Shown piece by piece: positions 1-9,450 of a stretch of DNA of 53,718 nucleotides. Positions within the stretch are counted from its first letter, which is position 1, and each line of letters opens with the position of its first letter. The stretch lies in contig CAZMXP010000037.1 of NCBI GenBank assembly GCA_964570285.1, forward strand, positions 1-53,718, in the 5' to 3' direction. The stretch is from CAZMXP01 sp964570285 (GTDB lineage: Bacteria > Planctomycetota > PLA2). The notes below the pieces were generated by a model. It was given only the letters and a program-made list of their open reading frames with translations, did no database searches and was not told the DNA's origin. A program made the position numbers and the translations under genes.

Positions 1-465
<465 letters not shown>

Positions 466-608
466 CTTTTCTTCCCACCCCTTCGCCGCTGTGCGCGGTC
501 GCGGGGGTAAGGTCGAAGAGTGTCAGAACGATGTCGCGATACGAAACTGATGGGTGCCACCAAGGGATCATCCCTCGGGGCTGCTCTACCTCTGTTCACT
601 TGATCAAC

Positions 609-718
609 GCGTGGTGGTCACAGCGTCGGGGTCACACCCGTTCCCATTTCGAACACGGTCGTTAAGCCCGGCGCGCCGATGATACTGCCAAAAGCGGGAA
701 AGTAGGTCGCTGCCACGT
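609..718 (+). rRNA. rrf: 5S ribosomal RNA
   Basis: About 110 bases with the canonical CCCATTTCGAACACGG segment (5S loop region) and a closing helix in which GTGGTGG at 611-617 pairs with CTGCCAC at 710-716. It lies ~145 bases after the 23S end on the same strand, as in a standard rRNA operon. The ends are set by helix I and may be off by one or two bases. Confidence 0.95.
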
Positions 719-727
719 TATAACCAA

Positions 728-753
728 GGGCCCGTCGCGAAAGCGGCGGGCCC
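728..753 (+). terminator. hairpin after 5S rRNA
   Basis: GGGCCCGTCGC, a GAAA tetraloop and GCGGCGGGCCC form an 11-bp stem immediately after 5S. There is no strong T tract. It probably ends the rRNA transcript or marks a processing point before tRNA-Ile. Confidence 0.6.
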
Positions 754-771
754 GTTCCATGTCCCGATCAC

Positions 772-847
772 GCGCGCGTAGCTCAGGGGTTAGAGCACCC
801 GTCTGATAAGCGGGAGGTCGGTGGTTCGATTCCACCCGCGCGCACCA
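772..847 (+). tRNA. tRNA-Ile (GAT)
   Basis: A complete 76-base cloverleaf. Acceptor GCGCGCG 772-778 pairs with 837-843, followed by ACCA encoded in the DNA. The anticodon loop CTGATAA gives GAT, and the T arm is GGTGG-TTCGATT-CCACC. It lies downstream of 5S rather than (visibly) in the 16S-23S spacer, which is outside the window. Confidence 0.97.
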
Positions 848-900
848 CGACCCTCGGCTGGCTGTTTCGCGGCCCGGTCGTTGGCCTGCCCGGGCGCGAG

Positions 901-920
901 GCGGGCCCCGGAGGGCCCGC
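901..920 (-). terminator. hairpin between the two tRNA genes
   Basis: GCGGGCCC-CGGA-GGGCCCGC is an 8-bp GC stem with a 4-base loop. It lies 5 bases beyond the CCA end of the minus-strand tRNA-Ala and ~55 bases beyond tRNA-Ile. It could terminate either convergent transcript; no T run follows. Confidence 0.45.
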
Positions 921-925
921 ATGGT

Positions 926-1001
926 TGGTGGAGACGAGGGGGATCGAACCCCTGACCTCCGGCTTGCAAAGCCGGCGCTCTCCCAGCTGAGCTACGTCCC
1001 C
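926..1001 (-). tRNA. tRNA-Ala (TGC)
   Basis: On the minus strand: acceptor GGGGACG, D arm GCTCAGCTGGGAGAGC, anticodon loop CTTTGCA giving TGC, T arm AGGGG-TTCGATC-CCCTC, and an encoded CCA. It converges on tRNA-Ile. The two tRNAs that commonly sit together in the rRNA spacer are here neighbours on opposite strands. Confidence 0.97.
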
Positions 1002-1125
1002 GTCCGGGTGACGGCAGGCGGATGAGCCTAACCGCTGCACGCACCCGGCGCTGCTTCTTGTGCCATCCTCGCTTACGATGGGCGATCACGGGGCGCGCGA
1101 GTCGGGGCGCCCGAAGGAGAAACGT

Positions 1126-2019
1126 ATGAAGCAGGGTGCGTGGAACGCTCTCCTCTCGCTGACGGCCCTGGTCGGCGTGGGCCTTGTCTACTACCGCCTG
1201 GACACCCTTGACGCCGAGGTCCGGCTGCTGACGCATTCCCGGTCGGCGGCATCGCGGACCGTCGTCGAAGCGCCTCCCGCCTATGGCGAGGGGAGCGCGC
1301 GGGAAGTGGCCGATCGCGCGGCACCCGCGGGGGTGGAGGCGGGCGGTGCCGCCGCGGGGCGGCGCGCCGCCGCCGACAGCGCATCTGCTCCGGCGCGCAG
1401 CCGTTCCGTCGAGGAGCGCCTCGCCCAACTCGAACAGGAGAGTGCGGCCCGGTCGGCGCGCTCCGGTCCAGCCGTCTCCTGGGCGCAACCCGCGTCGCGC
1501 TTCGTCCGGTCGGTAGACGACCTGGCCGAGGCGCTCAAGCTCAGCAACACCCAGAAAGACCGCGTGAACGCGTGCGTGGAGCGCGGCCGCCGCCGCATCG
1601 AGGATCTGCTGAAGCTTCCCGACGCCGAGGGGCGCAGCCCGTGGGAGAGGCGCGAGGAGCAGCGGCGAAAGCTCGAGGAGGCGCTGAAGGCCGGCAAGCC
1701 CGACGATCTGCCCGGGGCCGTGCTGCACGCCGGGCTCGGGGGCGGTCGCGGATACCGCAACAACCGGATTCCCGGCCGCAACGCCACCTACGGCGAGGAG
1801 ATCGACCGCATCAAGAAGGAGACGCGCTCGGAGATCGAGGCCGATCTGGATCAGCCGCAGCGCGAGGCCTTCCAGAAGACGCACACCGATGCGCTACTCG
1901 GCGAGGGCGGCGGGATGGCGCTGTCGGTGTTCACCAGCGCAGGCGGAGACGGCGCCGCCATCGCCTTCGAGGCGATCGAGGAGGTGGCGGTGGAGGCGCC
2001 GCCCCCCGCGGGGAAGTAG
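1126..2019 (+). CDS. membrane-anchored CpxP/Spy-like protein of unknown function
   Basis: 297 residues. The start at 1126 was chosen because AAGGAG lies at 1114-1119 and the protein then begins with a short basic stretch and one hydrophobic segment (about residues 6-23), an N-terminal anchor. A low-complexity Ala/Gly/Arg stretch follows (about 40-95), then a charged helical region. LKLSNTQKDRV (about residues 138-148) resembles the LxLTxxQ motif of CpxP/Spy-type periplasmic chaperones and heavy-metal sensors, with coiled-coil-like helices after it (RREEQRRKLEEALK, IDRIKKETRSEIEADL). Envelope location is well supported and the CpxP-like role is an inference. The reading frame also opens upstream at 1060, but that extension would place a polar stretch ahead of the anchor. 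It stands alone, facing the same way as nadB. Confidence 0.8.
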   Translation: MKQGAWNALLSLTALVGVGLVYYRLDTLDAEVRLLTHSRSAASRTVVEAPPAYGEGSAREVADRAAPAGVEAGGAAAGRRAAADSASAPARSRSVEERLAQLEQESAARSARSGPAVSWAQPASRFVRSVDDLAEALKLSNTQKDRVNACVERGRRRIEDLLKLPDAEGRSPWERREEQRRKLEEALKAGKPDDLPGAVLHAGLGGGRGYRNNRIPGRNATYGEEIDRIKKETRSEIEADLDQPQREAFQKTHTDALLGEGGGMALSVFTSAGGDGAAIAFEAIEEVAVEAPPPAGK

Positions 2020-2111
2020 GATCGGTGCCGGCCTGAGGGACGCACGCAGGACCACCGGGGGAGACGGCTACACTGGGATCGAGCCATGAGAGCCCGCCCG
2101 AGTTCCCCGCC

Positions 2112-3806
2112 GTGCCCCGGCGTGCCCCGGAGCCCCTCCCTACCTTGACCGTCTCCGTCGGCTCGGAGGGCCGCTACCTCCTCGACTTCGACACGCGCGA
2201 CCTCCCTTCGATGAACACGCAGGTGCTCGTCGTCGGTGGAGGGGTGGCGGGCCTCTGTGCCGCACTCGCGGCGGCGCAGACCTGCGAGGTGCTCCTCGTC
2301 CTGAAGGACGAGGAGGGCCAAAGCAACACCGCCTGGGCGCAGGGCGGCATCGCCGCCGCGGTCGCTCGCGGGGACACGGTCGCGGAGCATGTCGCGGATA
2401 CCCTCGCCGTGGGCGGCGAGCTCTGCGATCCCGCGGTCGTCCGCTTCGTCGCCGGCGCGGCCCCCGAGGCGATCGACAGGCTGGTCCGCCAAGGGGCACG
2501 CTTCGACCTCGAGGGGGGAGAGTTCGCGCTGGGGCGCGAGGGCGGTCACGGCCAACGGCGCATCCTCCACAGGGGGGATGCGACCGGGGAGGAGTGCGAT
2601 CGCGTGCTCTGGCGCGCGGCCCACGCGCTTCCTTCGCTGCGCATCCTCCAGCCGATGCTGATGGTCGACCTGCTCACCCACGGCGACCGATGCGTCGGTG
2701 TCTTGGCGCTGGGACCGCACCGCGAGCCCTGCGCGATCTACGCGAACGCCGTCATTCTCGCGGCGGGGGGCGCGGGGCGCCTCTTCCGGGAGACGACCAA
2801 CGTCCGCGGGGCGACCGGGGACGGGATCGCGGCGGCCTACCGCGCGGGCGCGGTCGTGAGCGACGTGGAGTTCGTGCAGTTCCACCCGACCACGCTCTAC
2901 CTGGCCGGCAGCGAACGCGTGCTCGTGACCGAGGCGGTGCGGGGGGACGGCGCGCTGCTCGTCGACAACCTCGGCGAGAGATTCCTGCTCGACCTCCATC
3001 CCGCCGCGGAACTCGCCCCTCGGGATGTCGTGGCGCGCGCGATCGTCGAGCGCCTCGCGGTGCGCGGCGTCACCGACGTCTACCTCGACATGCGGGGCTG
3101 GCCCCGCGGGCATGCGGCGCGCCGCTTTCCCGGTCTCGTCGCGACCTGCGCCCGCTACCGCCTCGACCCGGAGCGCGACCTGATCCCGGTGCGCCCGGCG
3201 GCCCACTACTTCATCGGCGGGGTGCGCGCCGACCTCGACGGTCGCACTTCGCTCCGGGGCCTCTTCGCGTGCGGCGAGGCCGCGCGCAGCGGCCTCCACG
3301 GCGCCAATCGCCTCGCCTCCAACTCGCTGCTCGAGGGGCTCGTGCTCGGGGACCGCACCGGGCGCGCTGCCACCGCGGCGGTCTCCGAACCGGGTGGCGA
3401 ACCCGCCGCTGCCGCCGCACGCATCGTCCACCGCACCGCGCGCGCGAGGGATGCGGCGGGCATCGACCTGGAGGACCTGCGCAAGTCGCTCGCGAGCAGG
3501 ATGTGGCGCGCCTCCGGCGTGCTGCGCGAGGGGCCCCCCCTCGAGGCCGCCCTCGACGCGATCCGCCAGTGGCGTCACTTCAGTGCCCGCATCCCCTTCT
3601 CCGGCCGAGCCGGCGTCGAACTCGAGAATCTGCTGCTGCTAGGGGAACTCGTCACCGCCGCGGCCCTGGCGCGCGAGGAGAGCCGCGGAGCCCACGCCCG
3701 CAGCGACTTCCCGCGCCCGGACGGCGCCCGCTTCCGCGGCCGGCTCGACTGGCGCGACGGCCTAGGGGCCACGTTCCATCCGGTGGAGGCCGTCCCGGTT
3801 GCTTGA
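2112..3806 (+). CDS. nadB: L-aspartate oxidase NadB
   Basis: FAD enzyme oxidising L-aspartate to iminoaspartate, the first step of NAD synthesis, normally paired with NadA (not in this window). The dinucleotide-binding motif VVGGGVAGLCAAL begins at about residue 37. FAD/active-site segments of the SdhA/NadB flavoprotein family follow: NTAWAQGGIAAA, QFHPTTLY, the Arg-containing PRDVVARAI, and HGANRLASNSLLEG. The C-terminal helical domain is present and the length of 564 is near family size. The first ATG (2211) would remove RYLLDFDTRDLP, a segment conserved ahead of the Rossmann motif in many NadB proteins, so the GTG at 2112 (or TTG at 2145) is preferred. The stop overlaps hflX by 8 bases, suggesting co-transcription. 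Confidence 0.95.
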   Translation: MPRRAPEPLPTLTVSVGSEGRYLLDFDTRDLPSMNTQVLVVGGGVAGLCAALAAAQTCEVLLVLKDEEGQSNTAWAQGGIAAAVARGDTVAEHVADTLAVGGELCDPAVVRFVAGAAPEAIDRLVRQGARFDLEGGEFALGREGGHGQRRILHRGDATGEECDRVLWRAAHALPSLRILQPMLMVDLLTHGDRCVGVLALGPHREPCAIYANAVILAAGGAGRLFRETTNVRGATGDGIAAAYRAGAVVSDVEFVQFHPTTLYLAGSERVLVTEAVRGDGALLVDNLGERFLLDLHPAAELAPRDVVARAIVERLAVRGVTDVYLDMRGWPRGHAARRFPGLVATCARYRLDPERDLIPVRPAAHYFIGGVRADLDGRTSLRGLFACGEAARSGLHGANRLASNSLLEGLVLGDRTGRAATAAVSEPGGEPAAAAARIVHRTARARDAAGIDLEDLRKSLASRMWRASGVLREGPPLEAALDAIRQWRHFSARIPFSGRAGVELENLLLLGELVTAAALAREESRGAHARSDFPRPDGARFRGRLDWRDGLGATFHPVEAVPVA

Positions 3807-5151
3807 CCCCTCGCTGCGCGCGACGACCGCGCGCCCCAGGGAGCGGGCCATCCTCGTGGGCGTGCTCTTTCCCGACACCCCTGCGCTCGCCGAGGATCCC
3901 CTCGACGAACTCTCCCGCCTGGCCGCCACGGCGGGAGCGCAGGAGGTCGGCCGCGTGATCCAGCGGCGCCAGCGCCCCAGCGCCTCGACCTTCCTCGGGC
4001 GGGGCAAGGCCGAGGAGATCGCCGCGCTCGCCCGCGAACGCGAGGCCGACGTCATCCTCGCGGATCGCGACCTCTCCCCCGCGCAGATACGGAATCTCGA
4101 GCGCATCTTCAACTGCCGCGTCGTGGACCGGACGGAGCTGATCCTCGACATCTTCGCGCAGCACGCCCGCTCGCACCAGGCCCGCCTGCAGGTGGAACTC
4201 GCGCAGACGCAGTACGTCCTGCCCCGCCTGAAGCGCATGTGGACGCACCTGAGCCGCGAGGTCGGAGGCGGGCAGGGCCCAGGTGCCGGGGGGGGGGCCG
4301 CGGGGGGGGGCGGTCCGGGGGGGGCCGGGCAGGGCATCGGCACCCGCGGACCCGGCGAGAAGCAGATCGAGATCGACCGTCGGCTGCTGCGCCGGCGCAT
4401 CACGGAGCTCAAGCGGGAGCTTCGCGACATCGCGGCGCGCCGCGAGCGCATGGCGCAGAGTCGCGAGCGCTTCTTCACGGTGAGCCTCGTCGGCTACACG
4501 AACGCGGGGAAGTCGACGCTGCAGCGCACGCTCACGGGGAGCGACGCGTATGTCGCCGACCAGCTCTTCGCGACGCTCGATACGCAGACGCGCGCGTGGG
4601 AGCTGCCGCAGGGCAAGCGGGTCTTCCTCTCCGACACCGTCGGCTTCATCCGCGACCTGCCGCACCACCTGATCGCGTCGTTCTATGCGACCCTCGAGGA
4701 GGTGCGGACCGCCGACCTCGTGCTGCACATCGTCGACGGGTCGCACGCCGATGCGCGGCTGCAACTCGAGGCGGTCGAAGGGGTCCTCGCCGGGATCGGC
4801 GCGGAGCAGACCCCACGCATCCTCGTGCTCAACAAGTCCGACCGTGTGCCCGACCCGCTCGACTTGCGGCTGCTGGCCGCCGGGCGCGACCCGTGGATCG
4901 CCGTCAGCGCGGTCACGGGGGAGGGACTGCCGCGCCTCCAGGAACTCGTCGTGGGCCACATCCGGGAGCGCCAGACGCGCGCGGAGTTCCTCGTCCCCGC
5001 CGGGGCGGGCCGCCTGCTGGCCTTCCTCGCGGAGCGGGGCACGATCCTCGAGCGCCGCTACGAGGGCAACATGGTCGCGCTCACGGTGCTGCTCAGCGCC
5101 GCCGACTACGGGCGGGCGGGCCGCATGCTCGCGGAGCAGGGCGGCGGGTAG
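3799..5151 (+). CDS. hflX: GTPase HflX, ribosome-splitting/ribosome-associated
   Basis: 450 residues. The N-terminal HflX domain (about 15-150) contains the family pattern FLGRGKAEEI and DRTELILDIFAQHA. A helical linker follows, then a G domain with G1 GYTNAGKST (232-240), G3 DTVGF (279-283) and G4 NKSD. The family segment GTRGPGEKQIEIDRR is intact. HflX binds the 50S subunit and splits stalled ribosomes after stress. Oddity: residues about 156-179 are an almost pure glycine insertion encoded by G runs of 10, 9 and 8 bases (4288-4324), a slippage-prone tract. The start is TTG at 3799, inside the nadB end; the alternatives are further inside and would cut the domain. Confidence 0.95.
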   Translation: MLDPSLRATTARPRERAILVGVLFPDTPALAEDPLDELSRLAATAGAQEVGRVIQRRQRPSASTFLGRGKAEEIAALAREREADVILADRDLSPAQIRNLERIFNCRVVDRTELILDIFAQHARSHQARLQVELAQTQYVLPRLKRMWTHLSREVGGGQGPGAGGGAAGGGGPGGAGQGIGTRGPGEKQIEIDRRLLRRRITELKRELRDIAARRERMAQSRERFFTVSLVGYTNAGKSTLQRTLTGSDAYVADQLFATLDTQTRAWELPQGKRVFLSDTVGFIRDLPHHLIASFYATLEEVRTADLVLHIVDGSHADARLQLEAVEGVLAGIGAEQTPRILVLNKSDRVPDPLDLRLLAAGRDPWIAVSAVTGEGLPRLQELVVGHIRERQTRAEFLVPAGAGRLLAFLAERGTILERRYEGNMVALTVLLSAADYGRAGRMLAEQGGG

Positions 5152-5228
5152 CAGCCAAGGCGCCCCGCGGCGCCCGGCGCTAACCGGGCCCGCGCGCACG
5201 GCCGCGCCGGCCCCCGATCCCCCCGACG

Positions 5229-5945
5229 CTACTTCGGCGGCAGCCGGATCTCGCTCCCGACCGCGACATCCGCGCTGAACAGGTTGTTGAGACTCATGAT
5301 CTCCGCGACGCGGGCGCCCTCGCCCCCGGCGCCGTAGTAGCGGCGGCAGATCGCGTAGAGGTCACCGTCGCCGGCGCGCACGACGTGCCTCGACGGGAGT
5401 TTGGCCGGCGGCGTCGCCGTGGGCTTGACCGCCTCCGTGACGGAGCGGGCCGGAATCACGAGGCGAGTGTTGGCGTGGATGCGGTTCGGGTCGCGGATCG
5501 CATTGGCATTGACGATCCATGCGATGCCGTCGCGGGTCTGGTAGTACTGCATGGCGATCGCCTCCAGCGTCTCGCCCGAGCGGACGACGTGGAAGCGATC
5601 CGGCGTCTTCGTCTTCGGCGGCTCCGGCGGCGCGACGGGCTCCGGCTTCACCGTCGGCGGGGGCGGTAGCGGCGCGGGCGGGGAGACGACCGGTTCGGGG
5701 TCGGCGGGCGGACTCGGCGGGGTTTGCGGCTGGATCGGGGGCTCGCCCGCGCCGTGCTTCACGATGAGCGGGTCGGGCTTGGGCCCGACAAACGCCTCGC
5801 CCCGGTTGGCTTCCGACTCGCGGCGGGCGGTCTCCTTGCCCTCGCCGTCGGAGTTCCAACTGTCGTACGCGCGGTCGTAGGCGATGACGCCCGCGACGAC
5901 GAGGAAGAGCAACCCGAGCATGAAGTACTTGACCCGATCAGCCAT
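5229..5945 (-). CDS. membrane-anchored protein with two LysM domains
   Basis: 238 residues. One N-terminal membrane anchor (about 6-24), then a Pro-rich spacer (about 60-110) long enough to cross periplasm or wall. The first LysM is at about 118-167 (FHVVRSGETLEAIAMQYY ... NTRLVIP) and the second, shorter, at about 185-237 (HVVRAGDGDLYAICRRYY ... GSEIRLPPK). LysM binds GlcNAc-containing glycans such as peptidoglycan, so the protein probably tethers membrane to cell wall or acts as a scaffold; no catalytic domain is present. GGAGG lies 5 bases before the ATG on the minus strand. It converges on hflX. Confidence 0.88.
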   Translation of the reverse strand: MADRVKYFMLGLLFLVVAGVIAYDRAYDSWNSDGEGKETARRESEANRGEAFVGPKPDPLIVKHGAGEPPIQPQTPPSPPADPEPVVSPPAPLPPPPTVKPEPVAPPEPPKTKTPDRFHVVRSGETLEAIAMQYYQTRDGIAWIVNANAIRDPNRIHANTRLVIPARSVTEAVKPTATPPAKLPSRHVVRAGDGDLYAICRRYYGAGGEGARVAEIMSLNNLFSADVAVGSEIRLPPK

Positions 5946-5951
5946 CGCGAC

Positions 5952-6199
5952 CTCCGCACCGCCGATATGCAGCGGACCAATCCATGATAGGGTCCCACAT
6001 CTTGTGGGTCAAGGGGCACGATCCACCCGGCAGGGCAACCGTCCTCCCGGGGGACGCCCGGCGCAGGGGCGCGGGATCCCGCCGCAACCGGGGGAGGCTG
6101 CGCCTGCCTCGCTCGGACGGGCACGCGGACGGGGCGGCCCGAGGCCGCCCCGTCCCCTGCGCATCGTCCGGGGCCCGCGCGCCGCGCCGGATCCGCCCA
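5952..6199. other. intergenic stretch without a gene
   Basis: About 250 bases between the LysM gene start and the inverted repeat after secDF. The only clear structure is a strong hairpin at 6127-6155, listed separately. I see no credible coding region. Confidence 0.6.
6127..6155. terminator. 13-bp GC hairpin
   Basis: GGACGGGGCGGCC and GGCCGCCCCGTCC flank a CGA loop. A stem of this strength in an intergenic region is terminator-like, but no T tract follows on either strand. It could end secDF read-through on the minus strand. Confidence 0.5.
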
Positions 6200-6311
6200 A
6201 GTACTACAGCGCTACATCCGCCGTGAAGGACCGAGGCCGAGCGAGGCGGCGCGGCGAAGCCGGGCGGTCGCGGAGCCGGCCGAATCCAGGTGCATGTAGC
6301 CCTGTAGTACT
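6200..6311. repeat. 112-bp inverted-repeat element abutting the secDF stop codon
   Basis: AGTACTACAGCGCTACAT at 6200-6217 is the reverse complement of 6294-6311 with a single mismatch. The 76-bp interior is GC-rich and non-coding. The right arm runs into CTAG at 6310-6313, which holds the secDF stop codon (TAG, minus strand). It may be a miniature mobile element or an unusual long-stem terminator; only one copy is in the window. Confidence 0.7.
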
Positions 6312-9300
6312 AGGTGGAAGCGGTGAGGGAGCCGTCGCGGTCGCCGTTGACGAAGCGCACGAGCTGGGCGAGGAAGTAGGCCAGCACGCCGGCCGGGGCC
6401 GCCATGACGATGTCGAAGAATCCGGTGCGGCTCCAGTCCCCGGTCAGGTTTCCCCGCAGGCCGTCGACCAGAAGCAGCAGGGCGGCGCAACCGATGCACC
6501 ACGGCAGGCAGCGCATCAGGAAGGTGCGCGTGTTGCTGCCGCACTGCTTCCACAGCCACGGCAGGAAGACGAGGATCGGGCTCGCGACGAAGATCGTCGA
6601 GTAGCTGCCGATGACGATGCCGAGCGTCAGCACGAAGGCGAACCCCTCCAGCGAGGATCCCGCCCCGTAGTTCATCACGAACATCACGACGACGGCGAGC
6701 AGCGTGGCCACCGAGGTCCGGATCGTGCGCGCGAGCGTCTGGTTCACGGACCGGTCGATCACGTCGGCGACCCGCGTCAGGTGGCTCGTCCGGTTCTCGC
6801 GGATGCGGTCGAAGATGACGATCGTGTCGTTGATCGAGTAGCCGATCAGCGTCAGGAAGGCGGCCACGGTCACGAGGTTCAATCGCGCGTCGACGAGGCC
6901 GGCCCAGTTCGCCAGCGTGACGAGACCGAGGCAGACGATGACGTCGTGGATGAGCGCGATCACCGCCGCGAACCCGTAGGCCCAGGAGCGGAAGCGGAAC
7001 GCCACGTAGAGGATGATGCCGGCGATGGAGAAGGCGATCGCCCGCACGGCGTCGTCGCGGTGCTCCCGCGCCGTGAAGGGGTCGATGCGGTCCGCGAACG
7101 GGAGCGGGTCGCACTGCACCAGCGCGGCGCCGTCAGCGAGATCGGTCGCCTTCCCGAGGAGCTCGAGCTGTTCCGCGGCCCGCTGCTTGACCGCCGGCGT
7201 GCTGTCCACGCTGGCCGCGACCTCTTCGAGGCGCTTCTGGGCGCCGGCGCGGTCGAACGCCTCGAGCGCGCGCCGGACGGTCACGGCGATCTCGTCCTCG
7301 TCGACCGCCGCCGCCTCGAAGGAGAGGCGGAAGGCGGACCCGGCCCCGGGCACCGCCGGGAGCAGTTCCACCTTCGTGTCGCGGAGCAGCGTCACGCCGC
7401 GGCTCTCCGCCTGCGCGAACGCGTCCTCGAGCACGATGGCCGGGATGCCGGCCTTCCGGAAGTAGATCTCGCCGGCGGAGCCGCCGCCCTCGACGCGGCG
7501 GAGCGTCGCGCGGAAGGGGCCGGGCAGCAGGTCGGCGGCGAAGGCCTCCCGCAGCGCCACGACGAAGGCGTCGATCTCGTCCTCCGTCGCGATCCCCTGC
7601 GAGCGCAGTTCGAAGCTGCTGCCCTCGCCGGAGCGGATCTGCGTCCCGATCCCCTCGGCGGAGACGCGCGACGTCACGCCCTTCCACGTGGCGTTCTTCT
7701 CCCCGAGGGCGTCCAGCCGCCGGCGCACGTCCTCCAGCTTGAGATCGCGATGGCACCGCATCACCAGCCGCGACCCCTGCGTGAACTCGAGATCGTACTT
7801 CTGCGGATCGGGCACGATCTCGAAGACCACGATGCCCGCGGCCATCGCGATGACCGAGCCGAGCACCGCCGGCCGCTTGATCTGCATCCATCGGTACGCG
7901 GGCGGCGAGAATTCGCCCCGCATCTTGGCCTGCGTCACCCAGCCGCGGCGCAGCCCGTGCATGTAGAGCGTCCGCGTGACATAGAGGGCGGTGAACATCG
8001 ACGCGATGATGCCGATCGCCAGCGTGACGCCGAACCCCTTCACCGGGCCGGAACCGATCTGGAAGAGGAAGTACGCCGTGATCAGCGTCGTCAGGTTGGA
8101 GTCGATGATCGTCACGAGCGCGCGGTCGTACCCGCTCTCGATCGCCTGCGCGACGGTGCGCCCGCGCGACTTCTCCTCCTTGACGCGCTCGAGGACGAGG
8201 ATGTTGGCATCCACGGCCATGCCGACGGTGAGCACGACGCCGGCGATGCCCGGCAGCGTCATCACGGCGCCGAACCAGGTGAGCACGCCGACCAGCAGCA
8301 CGAGGTTGAGCACGAGCGCGAGATTCGCGATGAGGCCCGACCCGTAGTAGAGCCAGACCATGAAGACCAGCACGAGGGCGAGACCGAGGAAGACCGAGAG
8401 CACCCCGGTCGTGCGCGCGCTGCCCGCGAGCTCCGCCGCGACCGTGTTTTCCGAGATGAGTTGCGGCTTCTCGCGCAGCGCTCCCGCCTGAAGCACCGCG
8501 GCGAGCTGCCTCGCCTCGTCCCGGGTGAAGCTCCCGCTGATCTCCCCGCTGTCGGAGAGGGAGGAGTTCAGCACCGGCGCGGAGTCCACCTGCTCGTTCA
8601 GGATGATCGCCATGTAGCGCGTCCCCTTCTCGAGGCTCGTCAGCGACTGCAGGCTCGACTGCCACTCGCGCTTGACGCCGAAGGTCACGACCCAGCCGCC
8701 GCCCCCCCGGCGTTCCGTATCGAGCCGGTGGTTGACCGCCGTGAGCGCCGAGCCGGTGATGTCGTGCGCGTCGATCTCGCAGAGAACCCAGGGCTCGGTC
8801 CGGCCCGCCTCGTCGCGCGGCAGCCGCGAAGGCTGGTAGTCCCGCTCGCCGTCCGCGCTGAGCCTGTACCACTTGAGCCCGAGCGGGAAGCTGTCCCCCG
8901 GGACCACGTCCGCGGGGCGGATGAGGCGCGCCTCCTCGATGTCCACCCCCGCCTTGACCTTGTCCTGGAACTGCTTCCAGTAGCGCGTGTAGTTGGTCTG
9001 CGTCGGCTCGACCGTGATGCGGAACTCGAGAAGGCCGAGCACCGTGATCAGCCCCTTGATCGCCTCGACCTCGCTCTTCTTCTCCGCGCTCACCTGCACC
9101 GAGAAGCGGTCGTCCCCGATCGGCGTGATCACGAGTTCCTTCAGCCCGAAGCCGTCGATGCGCTGGCGGATGATGCCGATCGCCTGGGAGAGCAGCTCGC
9201 TGTGCGAGCCTTCGCCCGTCTGCTTGAAGTCGAATTTGAAGACCAGCTCGGAGCCGCCCTTGAGATCGGTCCCGAGCTGGAGATCGCCGCCCCAGAGGCC

Positions 9301-9375
9301 GCGATAGCTGAGATAGGCGCTGGCGCCGAGGACGAGGGCGATGAGCGTGTAGCGGAAGGAGAGCGTCTGATTCAT
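6310..9375 (-). CDS. secDF: fused protein translocase subunit SecD-SecF
   Basis: 1021 residues joining SecD and SecF, the proton-driven partners of SecYEG that pull proteins out on the periplasmic side. The SecD part has TM1 (about 9-25), TDLKGGSELVF (about 36-46), a large periplasmic region, and the TM4 signature GMAVDANILVLERVKEE at about 384. The SecF part starts near 485 (RPAVLGSVIAMAAGIVVFEI) and carries YSINDTIVIFDRIREN at about 830-845. Both halves keep their conserved Asp residues. Fused SecDF occurs in several phyla, including Bacillota and Planctomycetota. It is last in an operon with yajC and a small secreted protein. The stop codon touches an inverted repeat (6200-6311). Confidence 0.97.
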   Translation of the reverse strand: MNQTLSFRYTLIALVLGASAYLSYRGLWGGDLQLGTDLKGGSELVFKFDFKQTGEGSHSELLSQAIGIIRQRIDGFGLKELVITPIGDDRFSVQVSAEKKSEVEAIKGLITVLGLLEFRITVEPTQTNYTRYWKQFQDKVKAGVDIEEARLIRPADVVPGDSFPLGLKWYRLSADGERDYQPSRLPRDEAGRTEPWVLCEIDAHDITGSALTAVNHRLDTERRGGGGWVVTFGVKREWQSSLQSLTSLEKGTRYMAIILNEQVDSAPVLNSSLSDSGEISGSFTRDEARQLAAVLQAGALREKPQLISENTVAAELAGSARTTGVLSVFLGLALVLVFMVWLYYGSGLIANLALVLNLVLLVGVLTWFGAVMTLPGIAGVVLTVGMAVDANILVLERVKEEKSRGRTVAQAIESGYDRALVTIIDSNLTTLITAYFLFQIGSGPVKGFGVTLAIGIIASMFTALYVTRTLYMHGLRRGWVTQAKMRGEFSPPAYRWMQIKRPAVLGSVIAMAAGIVVFEIVPDPQKYDLEFTQGSRLVMRCHRDLKLEDVRRRLDALGEKNATWKGVTSRVSAEGIGTQIRSGEGSSFELRSQGIATEDEIDAFVVALREAFAADLLPGPFRATLRRVEGGGSAGEIYFRKAGIPAIVLEDAFAQAESRGVTLLRDTKVELLPAVPGAGSAFRLSFEAAAVDEDEIAVTVRRALEAFDRAGAQKRLEEVAASVDSTPAVKQRAAEQLELLGKATDLADGAALVQCDPLPFADRIDPFTAREHRDDAVRAIAFSIAGIILYVAFRFRSWAYGFAAVIALIHDVIVCLGLVTLANWAGLVDARLNLVTVAAFLTLIGYSINDTIVIFDRIRENRTSHLTRVADVIDRSVNQTLARTIRTSVATLLAVVVMFVMNYGAGSSLEGFAFVLTLGIVIGSYSTIFVASPILVFLPWLWKQCGSNTRTFLMRCLPWCIGCAALLLLVDGLRGNLTGDWSRTGFFDIVMAAPAGVLAYFLAQLVRFVNGDRDGSLTAST

Positions 9376-9450
9376 GGAAAACCCCTGCAGGACCCGCGGT
9401 TCCGCGGGAGGCGGCCCCGGCGCGCGCCGGTCGAACCGCCTCCGCGGCGA

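Noticed and set aside
2086..2088. ATG 2086 as the nadB start.
   Set aside because: Out of frame with nadB; the in-frame choices are GTG 2112 or TTG 2145.
5160..5175. GCGCCCCGCGGCGC as a terminator between hflX and the LysM gene.
   Set aside because: Short, with many alternative pairings in GC-rich DNA and no T tract.
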